A DNA stretch of 64,000 nucleotides from Hymenobacter profundi (GTDB lineage: Bacteria > Bacteroidota > Bacteroidia > Cytophagales > Hymenobacteraceae). The notes beneath the pieces are model-generated. The model worked only from the letters and a program-made list of their open reading frames with translations, did not search any database and had not been told where the DNA came from. This document shows positions 43,004 to 51,799 of the stretch, piece by piece. A program made the position numbers and the translations under genes. Where the stretch lies: contig NZ_JAHWGL010000002.1 in assembly GCF_019334315.1 (NCBI RefSeq), forward strand, positions 1 to 64,000, given 5' to 3'. The first letter of the stretch is position 1. Each line of letters opens with the position of its first letter.

Positions 43004-43753
43004 ATGCTCGAAAGCCCCCGTCGTTTCCTGTTGCTGCTCATTAGCAGCTTGAGCCTGAGCTTGCTCGCGCACGGCCAACCCCTGCACGTGTACGGCCCCG
43101 GCGGCCCGGCCGAGCCGATGAAAGCCTGCGCGGCGGCCTTCACCAAGCAAACCGGCGTGGCCGTGGACGTAACCGCCGGCCCCGAGGCGCAGTGGCTGGA
43201 GAAGGCTTTGCAGGACGCTGACGTGGTATACGGCGGGGCCTAGTACATGCTCACCCAAACCGTGCTGGCCCACCCCGGCTTTCTCAACGAGAAAACCCGC
43301 GTGAGCCTCTACGCCCGCGAGGCGGCCGTGCTGGTGCGCCCCGGCAACCCCAAGGACCTGCACCGGCTGCAGGACCTGGCCCGGCCGGGCGTGCGCCTGC
43401 TCGACGTGAACGGCGCCGGCCAGCTGGGCATGACCGAGGACATGGCTCGCAGCACGGAGTTGATTGCCGGCCTGCAGCGCAACGTGGCCCGCTCCGTGAA
43501 AACCAGCGCCGAGGCCGTGGCCCTCTGGCAGCAGGAGCCGCTGGGCTTCGATGCCTGGATTACCTACGCCTCCTGGCAGCCGCGCCTGCCCGGCTCGCAG
43601 CTCGTGCGACTGCCCCGCGCCCAGCGCGTGAGCCGGGGCACCCCGGTGGCCCTGACCGCGCGCACCACCCAGGCCGCGGCCGCCGCGCAGTTCGTGGCCT
43701 TTCTGCAATCCGACGCCGGCCACGCCATTTTCCGTCGCTGGGGCTGGCAATAA
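43004..43753 (+). pseudogene. AcfC-like binding protein interrupted by an in-frame TAG
   Basis: Signal peptide (LLLLISSLSLSLLAHG) and an AcfC-type protein clearly paralogous to 21823-22587 (LHVYGPGGPAEPMKACAAAF; SVKTSAEAVALWQQ; ending HAIFRRWGWQ). At 43241-43243 the frame carries TAG where the paralogue has Glu in GGAEYMLTQT; the reading frame is otherwise unbroken for 249 sense codons. This could be a nonsense mutation (GAG to TAG) or a sequencing error. Truncated or non-functional as written. It precedes the SoxB-like gene. Confidence 0.8.
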
Positions 43754-43787
43754 GGACCCTGACTATTCCTCCTTTCCCCGCCTGCCC

Positions 43788-45218
43788 ATGAACCTGACCC
43801 TGTTCCAACTCAACGACGTGCACGGCTACCTGAACCCGCACCAGGAAGTGTTTTACGGCCCCGCCGGCCCCGAATACCGCCGCTGCGGCGGCTACGCCCG
43901 CATTGCCAGCCTGCTCGGCGCGTTGCGTCAGTCCTACCCGGACAGCCTGCTCTTCGACGGGGGCGACACGTTTCACGGCACCCGGCCGGTGGTGGCTACC
44001 CAAGGCGACATCCTGCCTCCCATCCTCAACGAGCTGGGCTTCGCGGCCATGACCGCGCACTGGGACTTTGCCTACGGCCCGGCCCACCTGCGGGAGCTGG
44101 TGGGCCGGCTAAGCTACCCGCTGCTGGCGGCCAACGTGTTTCACCGGGACAGCGGCGCGCTGGCCTACGCCCCCACCCTGCTGCTGGAAGTGGCCGGCCT
44201 GCGCGTGGGCGTGGTGGGCCTGGCCTGCCCCATCGTGGACAAGACCATGCCCGCCCACTTCAGCACCGGCCTGCGCTTCACCGACGGCGCGGCCGAGCTA
44301 CCGGGCCACGTGCAGCGCCTGCGAGAGCAGGAGCGCGCCGACCTCGTTATCCTGCTCTCGCACTGCGGCTTCCCGCAGGACGTGGCCCTGCTCGAAGGCT
44401 GCCCCGGCATCGACGTGTGTTTGAGCAGCCACACGCATAACCGCCTGTACCAGCCCTTCGTGGCCGGCGGCGCGCTGGTCATTCAGTCGGGGTCGCACGG
44501 CTCCTTTCTGGGCCGGCTCACGCTCACCATCGAGAACGGCCGCGTGACGGGCCACGCCCACGAGCTGCACGAAATCAGCGAGGACATTGTGCCCGACGCG
44601 GCCCTGCAGGCGCGCATTGACGCGGCGCTGGTGCCCTTTGCCGAGCTGCGCGAGGTGGTCGGCGTCACGGCCACCGGCCTGCACCGGGGCACCTCAGTGG
44701 AGTGCCCGGCCGATGATTTTCTGCTGGCCAGCCTGCAGGCGCTGGTGCCGGCCGACCTGTACTTCTCCAACGGCTGGCGCTACGGCGCGCCCATCCCGCC
44801 CGGCCCGGTGCAGCTCAACGACCTCTACAACCTCGTGCCCATGGACCCCGAGATTGAAACCGTGGAGCTGACCGGAGCCGAGCTGCACGAGCTGCTGGAG
44901 AAGAACCTCGAAGGCACCTACAGCCAGAACCCGCTGCACCAGATGGGCGGCTACGTGAAGCGGGCCCTGGGCCTGCGCGCCTACTTCAAGGCCGAAAACC
45001 CGAAAGGCAGCCGCCTGCAAACCGTGTTCGTGCAGGGCCAGCCCCTGGACCCGGCCCGCACCTACACGGCCGCCTTCATCACCTCGCAGGGCGTGCCGCA
45101 CCAGTTGGGCCGCAACCGCCAAAAAACCGGCCAGCACGCCGTGGCCGCCATGCGGGCTTTTCTAAAGATGCACCGGCCCTTGGTCGTGCACGCGCGCGAC
45201 ACGTTTACCGTCGTATAA
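43788..45218 (+). CDS. SoxB-like metallophosphoesterase
   Basis: 476 residues, no signal peptide. Metallophosphatase motifs: FQLNDVHGYL, FDGGDTFHGT, then AHWDFAYGP where nucleotidases have GNHD, SHCGFP and SSHTHN. The HW[D/E]F version of that motif is what SoxB thiosulfohydrolases show. The C-terminal domain (ADDFLLASLQALVPADLYFS, VQLNDLYNLVPMDPEIETVE) matches the superfamily. It probably hydrolyses a sulfur- or phosphate-ester substrate. Paired by position with the AcfC-like gene. Confidence 0.75.
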   Translation: MNLTLFQLNDVHGYLNPHQEVFYGPAGPEYRRCGGYARIASLLGALRQSYPDSLLFDGGDTFHGTRPVVATQGDILPPILNELGFAAMTAHWDFAYGPAHLRELVGRLSYPLLAANVFHRDSGALAYAPTLLLEVAGLRVGVVGLACPIVDKTMPAHFSTGLRFTDGAAELPGHVQRLREQERADLVILLSHCGFPQDVALLEGCPGIDVCLSSHTHNRLYQPFVAGGALVIQSGSHGSFLGRLTLTIENGRVTGHAHELHEISEDIVPDAALQARIDAALVPFAELREVVGVTATGLHRGTSVECPADDFLLASLQALVPADLYFSNGWRYGAPIPPGPVQLNDLYNLVPMDPEIETVELTGAELHELLEKNLEGTYSQNPLHQMGGYVKRALGLRAYFKAENPKGSRLQTVFVQGQPLDPARTYTAAFITSQGVPHQLGRNRQKTGQHAVAAMRAFLKMHRPLVVHARDTFTVV

Positions 45219-45250
45219 GCGGGTTACCTCCGCCTTGCCTGCTTGCCTCC

Positions 45251-45535
45251 ATGCCGTCTCCTGCTCCCCTTCCCGCCAACTACGACCAGCAGCGCCTGGC
45301 CGCTGCCCGCACGCGCATGGCCAACGAGCGCACCTTCCTTACCTACCTGCGCACCAGCCTGGCCCTGGTGGGCTTTGGGCTGGCCCTGATTCAGCTGCAT
45401 CCGTTGCGCGGGGCCGGCATCGGCTACGGGGCGCTGGGAGTGGCGGGCATCATGCTGCTGGTGGGCTGGCTGCGCTTTCGGATGCGGCGGCGCGAGATGG
45501 AGGAATGCCGACTGCCCGCCCCGGTTACGCCATAG
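45251..45535 (+). CDS. DUF202 small membrane protein
   Basis: 94 residues with the motif RMANERTFLTYLRTSLALVG and two membrane spans. An intact paralogue of the frameshifted gene at 16606-16888. It ends the plus arm of the island as that gene ends the minus arm. Confidence 0.82.
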   Translation: MPSPAPLPANYDQQRLAAARTRMANERTFLTYLRTSLALVGFGLALIQLHPLRGAGIGYGALGVAGIMLLVGWLRFRMRRREMEECRLPAPVTP

Positions 45536-45584
45536 GCGGCCGGAGCGGGCAGTTGGGGAAAAGAACAGAGCCGGGAAAGGGCGG

Positions 45585-45857
45585 CTAGCTATGGCTACCC
45601 AGGGAGCTAGCGGGCCCGGCTTCCTCGGGCACTGGGCCGAGCACCTCGCGCAGCTTCGGCCCATCAAAAGGTAAACCCGCCAGCGGGGAGAGCAGGCACC
45701 AGTCAAAGGCGCCCATGGCCAGCGGCAGCAGGCCCGCCACGGACAGGCCCCAGCCTTTGCGGCCCAGGGCCAGGCCCGTGCCGATGAGGGTGGTGCCGAT
45801 GGCAATGCGGGCGGCGCGGCCACCGGGCGACGCAATTAAACGCAGGAGATTATCCAT
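45585..45857 (-). CDS. DUF2892-like small membrane protein
   Basis: 90 residues (MDNLLRLIASPGGRAARIAI) with two hydrophobic spans, the second around LSVAGLLPLAMGAFDWCLLS, and a C-terminal Pro/Glu tail. It resembles DUF2892/YgaP-type inner-membrane proteins, often found beside rhodanese genes. ATG 45857. Transcribed on the minus strand, 28 bp after the desaturase gene. Confidence 0.6.
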   Translation of the reverse strand: MDNLLRLIASPGGRAARIAIGTTLIGTGLALGRKGWGLSVAGLLPLAMGAFDWCLLSPLAGLPFDGPKLREVLGPVPEEAGPASSLGSHS

Positions 45858-45885
45858 AAAGAGCGGGGAAAGAAAAGTATTCGGG

Positions 45886-46857
45886 TTACCCGGGGCTATA
45901 CGGCAATCGGGGCGGCGTGGCCACCGCCGGGAGGGCAGCGGGCAGCGCCGGGGCCGAGGGCCGGGCCAGTTGCGCGAAGGGCTCCACCTGCTGGGCTAGG
46001 AAGGTAGCGGGGTAGTGCTCAACCCCCTCAAAGCCCAGGGGCAGGTCGGCCTGCTCGGTGGGCACGTAAGCTGTTTTGAACAGGTAGTCCCACACGGTGA
46101 GCGTGAGGGCGAAGTTCACCCCGTGGCGCCTTGCCTCGGGCAGCTCCTGGGCGTGGTGCCACAGGTGGGTCTGGGGGTTGTTGAAGAGGTACTTGAGCGG
46201 CCCGAGCGGCGCGTAGAGGTTGGCGTGGTTGAAGTGGCCCACGGCGAGCGTGAACAGGTGCACCAGGAAAAAGTCGGTGAGCCCGAAGCCTATCATCGCC
46301 AGCGGCACGTACTCGAAGAAGCGGTACACCACCGTTTCGACGGGGTGGTAGCGCAGGTGGGCGGCAAAGCCCATTTCCTCCACCGAGTGGTGCACCTGGT
46401 GGAAGGCCCAGAGCCAGCCCACGCGGTGCAGCAGCCGGTGCACGTTCCACTGAATGAAGTCGCGCACAACGAACAGCGTCAGCAGCCGCGCCCACAGCGG
46501 CCAGTTCCCGATTTCGACGGCCACCAGGTTGTGGATGCCGACCAGCCCCAGCCCGTCCTTGAAAAGCTGGACGAAGACGTTGGAGAGGGCGTTGTAGACG
46601 ACGAGCGAAAACAGGAAGTAGTTGAAGAACATGTAAAACACGTCCAGCCAGAAGTCCTGCCGGAACGCGCCCTGGTCGCGCCGCCACGGCCAGGCCAGCT
46701 CCAGCCCCCAAAAGCCCAGCGAGATGGCCACCAGCCAGTAGAAGTAGTTGCCCCAGTGCGGGTGCAGGACCTCCGTGAGCAAGTAGTGCCCGTAGCCCGT
46801 GAACGAGTCGTGCACCACCTGGCCGTAATCGGTACTGAGCTGCAGCAATAGCGTCAT
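45886..46857 (-). CDS. Sterol desaturase / fatty acid hydroxylase family protein
   Basis: 323 residues with membrane spans and the diiron histidine boxes HRLLH, HQVHH and HLWHH. The family includes C-5 sterol desaturases and fatty-acid hydroxylases that act at the membrane with oxygen. Substrate unknown. ATG 46857. Likely one transcript with the small DUF2892-like gene. Confidence 0.82.
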   Translation of the reverse strand: MTLLLQLSTDYGQVVHDSFTGYGHYLLTEVLHPHWGNYFYWLVAISLGFWGLELAWPWRRDQGAFRQDFWLDVFYMFFNYFLFSLVVYNALSNVFVQLFKDGLGLVGIHNLVAVEIGNWPLWARLLTLFVVRDFIQWNVHRLLHRVGWLWAFHQVHHSVEEMGFAAHLRYHPVETVVYRFFEYVPLAMIGFGLTDFFLVHLFTLAVGHFNHANLYAPLGPLKYLFNNPQTHLWHHAQELPEARRHGVNFALTLTVWDYLFKTAYVPTEQADLPLGFEGVEHYPATFLAQQVEPFAQLARPSAPALPAALPAVATPPRLPYSPG

Positions 46858-46972
46858 GGGCTGATAACAAATAAAATGGGCACTTGGTGCGGCGGCCCGG
46901 GGAGGTTCAACCTACGGCGTGGCTCCTGGCAACGGATTGAGCCGGCCCGCGTAGGGCAGAGGAGCGTTTACT

Positions 46973-47443
46973 ATGCGCTAGTACCCCGCCTTTTCACTCT
47001 TCGCCGCCATATCGCACGACCCCAGCCGCCGCCGCACCTCTTCCGAAACCAACCAGCAGCTGGACCGCGAGGCGGCCGCCTGCGTGCGAAAATGCGCCGA
47101 GGCCGGCCCCGAGGCGCTGGAAAAACGCATCGAAGAGCTGGACCAGGAGTGGGACCTGGACCGGGTGCTCATGGCCAACGCCTCCACCCTCTCGCTGCTG
47201 GGGTTTGCGGCCAGCCGCGCCGTAAGCCGGCGCTGGCTGGTGCTGCCCGGCGTCGTTTCCTCGTTTCTGCTCTGGCACGCGCTACAGGGCTGGTGCCCGC
47301 CGCTGCCGGTGTTCCGCAAGCTGGGCTACCGCACGCGCCGGGAAATCGACGCGGAGAAGTACGCGCTTAAAGCCCTACGCGGCGACTTTGCCGGCGTTAC
47401 GCCCCGCCGCCCGGACCAAGCCTGGGAAGGCGCGCAGCGCTAG
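46973..47443 (+). pseudogene. Small DUF2892-like membrane protein with TAG at codon 3
   Basis: ATG 46973 is preceded by GGAG (eight-base spacing) and followed by CGC and then TAG (46979-46981). The same frame continues open for 154 codons: YPAFSLFAAISHDPSRRRTS, a coiled segment (EALEKRIEELDQEWDLDRVL) and two spans starting ANASTLSLLGFAASRAVSRR. Family recognised as a YgaP/DUF2892-type protein. Either a nonsense mutation disabled it, or translation restarts at a downstream GTG (47084). Confidence 0.6.
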
Positions 47444-47546
47444 CACTGGGCACGGCGCGTACCGCGGGCAGCGCGGACATACGTGGGGGCGATGCCCCGC
47501 AAGCAAAGCATTACCCCACGCTGCTCAGAATTGTAAGCAGCCGATT

Positions 47547-47786
47547 TTACCGCCGGCCGGCAGCTGGCTCAGCATCCACCCGGCCCGCGCGAATCAGCGC
47601 CCAGCCCAGGGCGAGCTGCAAGGCGCCAAAGGCGAGAAAGCCCAGGTCAGCGGGCAGGTGGTTATCGGTGTACTCGTACACGTGGTGCAGGCCCAGGACT
47701 TCGTGGTCGATGATGCCTTCGATGACGTTGAACAGGCCCCAGCCCAGAATCAACGCCCCGCTGAAGCTGCGGCCCGACCAGGGCAC
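47547..47786 (-). pseudogene. C-terminal part of a DUF2243 membrane protein
   Basis: 79 residues (LGWGLFNVIEGIIDHEVLGL, then LGFLAFGALQLALGWALIRA) matching the end half of DUF2243 proteins, which usually have about 150 residues. The N-terminal half is missing and the frame meets the Abi fragment at about 47787. It is a truncation at a recombination junction. The 103 bp to the previous gene hold nothing I can identify. Confidence 0.6.
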
Positions 47787-48515
47787 GTCGCGGCACGACG
47801 CTGGACGACATCCTGCACCGCTACCAGTTCGACAAACAGCTGCGCCTCCTCTGCCTGGAGGCCATTGAGCGGCTGGAAATCTCGTTTCGCACCCAAATCA
47901 TCTACCACATCACCCGCTACACCGGCGATAACAACTGGTACGAGCAACCGCGCTACTTCAAGCGCGGCACCCCGATGAGCAAGCGGCCTCGGCCAAGCCG
48001 CTGGCTACGATTCGAGGCAAATTGTCCCGGGCACAGGGCAAAACTTTTATCGCCGACTACTACCGCTTTTACGACCAGCCCCGCAACCCGCCCGCCTGGA
48101 TGGTGCTGGAGCTGCTCTCCTTCGGCACCCTGCACAAGCTCTTCCACTTGTTCGTTGATGCCAAGCCCAGGTTGGCCATCGCCAACCACTTCAACGTGGC
48201 CCTGCGGGTGTTTGACTCCTGGATGCACAGCATCAATTTCGTCCGCAACAAGTGCGCCCACCACGACCGCCTGTGGGACATTGCCATGAAGTCGATGCTC
48301 TCCAACCAGCGGGGCCACGCCGGGTACTGGCTGACCGAACCCAACGTGACGGCCATTAACACCAAGGGATGGTGCAGGTCAGCCACACGTCCCGCTTTGG
48401 CTAGAAAGCGGTGCGCCTGCTCCACGAGTACGACATCGTCGGCCTCGGCCTGCACCGCCAGCACATGGGGTTCCCGGTGGGGTGGGACAAGGAAATCATG
48501 TGGCTGGAGCTATAA
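47787..48515 (+). pseudogene. Abi_2-type (AbiD/F-like) abortive infection gene, decayed
   Basis: Three frame segments of an Abi_2-family protein follow each other. The first reads TTLDDILHRYQFDKQLRLLC and LEAIERLEISFRTQIIYHIT. The second reads AWMVLELLSFGTLHKLFHLF and FVRNKCAHHDRLWD, whose RNxCAHH is the HEPN ribonuclease motif. The third ends at the stop 48513-48515. The N-terminal part is missing at the junction with DUF2243. At least two frameshifts (near 47985 and 48370). No function is expected; it marks a lost phage-defence gene. Confidence 0.65.
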
Positions 48516-48600
48516 GCACGGATAAAAATTGGGGGGTGAAGGCTGGGGCCGCGCGGCGCGCAGCTCCTGCTAAGGAGCGCACCCCGTTGCCGCTGATTTC

Positions 48601-48608
48601 TATATTTG
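48601..48608 (+). promoter_or_regulatory. -7 box before the 48700 gene
   Basis: TATATTTG matches TAnnTTTG, 92 bp before the ATG at 48700. No good -33 element was found. Confidence 0.35.
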
Positions 48609-48699
48609 CCCGCGTTCTACCCCCCTTATCCAGCCCCCTGCGTCCTGTGCCGGCGCAGCGCGGGTAGCCGATTAGGCTTTTTGCTCCCCTAAACTGACC

Positions 48700-49070
48700 A
48701 TGACTTATCTTGATTTCCCCACGTTCAATGCCGCGCTCGGCGTCGACTACGAAGAGGGCCTGCGCCTGGTGCGGGGCTATTTTCGCAGGTCGAGCCCGCG
48801 GCGCTAGCCGACCTGCTCACTCAATGCCAGGAGTTGGGCAAGCCCGTTGACGAGGAAGCGCTGCACAAAGTATACTATGGCCCTTTGCTCCAGGCAGAGC
48901 CCGCGTTGGTTGGAACCCTGCTGGGCGTATTTGGCTACCAGGCCCAACACATCGGCTTCGAGATGGGACCGGTGGCGGGCAAGCGGCGCTACTTGTTTTT
49001 CCTGGCCACGGAAGGCCGGTTAAACCGTTTTAAAGCCGAACTGGCGGCTTTTGATGCGGACCCGCTTTAG
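48700..49070 (+). pseudogene. Hypothetical protein with a one-base frameshift
   Basis: ATG 48700 opens MTYLDFPTFNAALGVDYEEG, then meets a stop after a shift near 48779-48783 (a T run). The next frame continues with VEPAALADLLTQCQELG and ALHKVYYGPLLQAEPALVGT to 49070. The 371-nt length is one base short of 124 codons. The repaired protein of about 123 residues has no recognised domain. A promoter box precedes it. Confidence 0.55.
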
Positions 49071-49112
49071 GCACTATCATTCCAACAGGGCGCCCCAGCC
49101 CGGTGTCAGCAA

Positions 49113-49913
49113 TTAGGGCAGGACAATGCCCACGGCCGCGCCTACGGCCCCGTTCGAGTAATAGGGAGTTACCATGGCCCGGTCGTTGAGGCCGCGCAGC
49201 AGCACCCGGTGCACCAGTGGGTAGGCCCAGTAGGCCAGCTCCGTGGACAGGATGCCCACCCCGGCCCCGGCCAGCACGTCGGACAGCCAGTGCTTGTTGC
49301 CCAGCACCCGGATGGCCGCCGTGGCCGTGGCTACCGAGTAGCCGCCCACGCTGTACCAGACGCTGCGGCCGCCGTACTCGCGGTGCATAAAGGTGGCCGC
49401 GGCAAACGCCGCGCTGGTGTGCTGGCTGGGAAAGGAGCTATAGTCCTGGTTGCCGTAGGGCCGCTCCACCTGCGCCAGGTTCTTGAGGTTGCTGGTCAGC
49501 GTGTTGTTGATGGTGTAGGCCAGAAAGAAAATCACCCCCTGGTTGGCCGTGCTGTGCACGCCCTTCACCCCGACCAGGCTCAGGCCCAGCGTGGCCACGG
49601 CCGGCACGTGGCGCAGCTGGTCATCCAGAGACGTTTGAAAACGGGGAAAATGCTCCCGCACTTCCTCCTGCACGGCTTCGTCGGTTTCCAGCGCATCCAC
49701 GCCCTCGGTGCTCAGCACGGCCACGCCCAGCAGTGCCGCCGGCAGCGCCAGCTGGCGCAGCGTCGGGCGGTACGGGTGCAGCGGTCGGACCGTGACGGAA
49801 ATGGAATCCGCCGGCGCCACGGGCAGGGGCAGCGCCTGGGCCCAGCTTTTGCCTGTTAACAAAAGGGCAACCAGCCCGAAGCCGGCGGAAAAACGGAAAG
49901 GCAATGAAAGCAT
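49113..49913 (-). CDS. PAP2-family phosphatase (lipid phosphatase-like), exported
   Basis: 266 residues with an N-terminal signal and about six membrane spans. The phosphatase signature includes YSSFPSQHTSAAFAAATFMH (motif 2 with FPSQHT) and GNKHWLSDVLAGAG (motif 3). The C-terminal AYPLVHRVLLRGLNDRAMV is the source or sister of the fragment at about 6720-6941. PAP2 enzymes dephosphorylate lipid phosphates or similar. ATG 49913. Confidence 0.8.
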   Translation of the reverse strand: MLSLPFRFSAGFGLVALLLTGKSWAQALPLPVAPADSISVTVRPLHPYRPTLRQLALPAALLGVAVLSTEGVDALETDEAVQEEVREHFPRFQTSLDDQLRHVPAVATLGLSLVGVKGVHSTANQGVIFFLAYTINNTLTSNLKNLAQVERPYGNQDYSSFPSQHTSAAFAAATFMHREYGGRSVWYSVGGYSVATATAAIRVLGNKHWLSDVLAGAGVGILSTELAYWAYPLVHRVLLRGLNDRAMVTPYYSNGAVGAAVGIVLP

Positions 49914-49934
49914 GAGGCGCAGTGGCTAGGGCGG

Positions 49935-50662
49935 TCAGGAAGGTTGGCGGTGGCGGTGGGCCTGGTGCCGGTGCCGGACCGAGCCCCAAAACGCCCGCAG
50001 GGTGGGCGAAAACAACACGTGCACGCTCGTCACCCACCCCACGGAGGCCACCCAGCCCGAGAGCACGTCGCTGGGGTAGTGCACGCCCAGATACACGCGG
50101 GAAAAGCCCACGCCCAGCACAAAGAGGCCCCCGAGCACCCAGGCCGGCCAGCGCCACTTCGAGCGGGCCAGCAGCAGGCCCAGGGTGAGGGCCAGCGCGG
50201 CCGTGCCCATGGCGTGCCCGCTGGGAAAGCTCGTCGAGGTCTCCGGGGCCAGCGCGACACCCACAGCGTGGGCCGCGGGCGCCCCAGCAGCGCTTTGGCC
50301 AGCAGGTTAAGGGCGGCCGCGCCGACGACCGCAACCCCGAAAAACAACGCCCGGCGCCGCTGCTTCCGCCACAGCAGCCATGCAAAAATCATCCCGCTGG
50401 CCAGCGCCATCCAGGGCGGGCCGCCCGCGCGGGTCAGCAGCAGGTTCACCGTATCAAGGGCCGGCGTGGCGTGGGCATGCACCAGGCGCAGGGCCTGCTG
50501 GTCGCCGGCAAAGCCTTCCTGCTCGTGAATCTCCCACCCCACCCGCACGAAGAGGCCCCAGGGCACGACCACCCCCAGCAGCAGCAGCCACGCCAAGCGC
50601 CGGTAGGGAGGACGGAACAGGGGCCAAAAAACGGTTAATCGCGCATTGCTCATGGCGGGCAT
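49935..50662 (-). pseudogene. PAP2-family phosphatase, frameshifted
   Basis: First frame: membrane segments RLAWLLLLGVVVPWGLFVRV and motif 1 in AKALLGRPRPTLWVS. Second frame, after a shift near 50257: motif 2 FPSGHAMG and motif 3 SRVYLGVHYPSD, ending 49935. All three PAP2 motifs survive, so only a one-base indel separates it from an intact gene of about 242 residues (728 nt, one base short). Starts at ATG 50662. Divergent from the lipoprotein gene at 50871. Confidence 0.7.
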
Positions 50663-50715
50663 TTTCAGCGTGAGGCCAACCCCAACCGGGGCCGGTGCCC
50701 AAGATTACGGCCGCA

Positions 50716-50735
50716 TTCTGAGCAAAGCTTGAGCA
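50716..50735. promoter_or_regulatory. TTCTGAGCA direct repeat between PAP2 and lipoprotein genes
   Basis: TTCTGAGCA (50716-50724) and GCTTGAGCA (50727-50735), 11 bp apart, one helical turn. The same arrangement occurs at 54373-54392 and 56485-56504. Confidence 0.55.
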
Positions 50736-50870
50736 TGCAGCACCCCGGCGCGCTGGCGCTTCCCCGCGCCTTGCGCTGCTTTTGGGGCCTGCCGGGGCTT
50801 CCCGCCCCATGCTCCGAATTAACTCAAAATTGGCTTGTAGCCTTGCGGCTCCAAACGACTTGTCCATCTC

Positions 50871-51785
50871 ATGCTCAAACCCCTTTTCGCCGCCCTGCTG
50901 CTCACTGGCTGCGGCAATACGCCCCCGGCTTCCGACCCCACCCGGCCGCTGACGACCTCGCCACCGGTCTCGGCGGGCAGCCCGGCGGCCAGCGCCTACA
51001 ACTTCACCCGGCCCGCCGTGACGTACGCCGTGCCGCCGGAGCTGCAGGAGCTGTCCGGACACACCCTGGTGGGCGACGAGCAGCTGGCCGGCATCGAGGA
51101 CGAGTCGGGCACGCTCTATTTCTACAACCTGCGCACCCAGCGCCTGGACAGCACCGTGCAGTTCGGGCCCAAGGGCGACTACGAGGACGTGGCGCGGGTG
51201 CCCGGCGGCTACCTTATTCTGCGCAGCGACGGCACATTGTTCAAGCGCAGCGGCCGGGTGACCACCACCTACGCCACCGGCCTGAGCGCCGCCAACGAGC
51301 CCGAAGGCCTCACCTACGACGCCAGCAGCCAGACCCTGCTCGTGGCCTGCAAGGGCGAGCCCGGCGCGGGCCTTGGCGACACCAAGCGGGCCGTCTACCG
51401 CCTCAACCCCACCTCCTACCGCATCGAGCCCACGCCGGCCTACGTGCTCGACATCGAGGCCATCCTGGCCCGCTCGCCCGACGCGGCCCGGCGGGGCAAA
51501 GCCGCCAAGAAAGCCGGCCGGCTAAGTCAGTTTGCGCCCTCGGCCGTGGCCGTGCACCCGCGCACCCACCACGTGTTCGTGCTCTCGGCCCGCGGCAACG
51601 ACCTGGTGGAGCTCGACGCGCAGGGCCGCCTGGTGGCTGCCCAAACCCTGGACCCGGCCCGGTTTCCGCAGCCCGAAGGCCTGGCCTTCGCGCCGAACGG
51701 CGACCTGCTGGTGTCGAGCGAAGCGGGCAGCAAAAAAGGCCAGGGCCGCCTGTACCGCTTCACCGAAACGCCTGCCCAACCCTAA
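50871..51785 (+). CDS. SdiA-regulated-like lipoprotein (beta-propeller type)
   Basis: 304 residues with a short lipoprotein signal (FAALLLTGCGN). The body repeats the SdiA-regulated/NHL-like pattern: VGDEQLAGIEDESGTLYFYN, DYEDVARVPGGYLILRSDG, EPEGLTYDASSQTLLVACKG, QPEGLAFAPNGDLLVSSEAG. Such proteins are thought to be periplasmic phytase- or esterase-like propellers. It has a TTCTGAGCA direct repeat upstream and may belong to the TCS regulon. ATG 50871. Confidence 0.75.
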   Translation: MLKPLFAALLLTGCGNTPPASDPTRPLTTSPPVSAGSPAASAYNFTRPAVTYAVPPELQELSGHTLVGDEQLAGIEDESGTLYFYNLRTQRLDSTVQFGPKGDYEDVARVPGGYLILRSDGTLFKRSGRVTTTYATGLSAANEPEGLTYDASSQTLLVACKGEPGAGLGDTKRAVYRLNPTSYRIEPTPAYVLDIEAILARSPDAARRGKAAKKAGRLSQFAPSAVAVHPRTHHVFVLSARGNDLVELDAQGRLVAAQTLDPARFPQPEGLAFAPNGDLLVSSEAGSKKGQGRLYRFTETPAQP

Positions 51786-51799
51786 CCCTCTGTAGCCTC

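Noticed and set aside
43241..43243. Genetic recoding of TAG as a sense codon across the replicon
   Set aside because: TAG serves as an ordinary stop in other intact genes, for example at 8167-8169 and 13561-13563.
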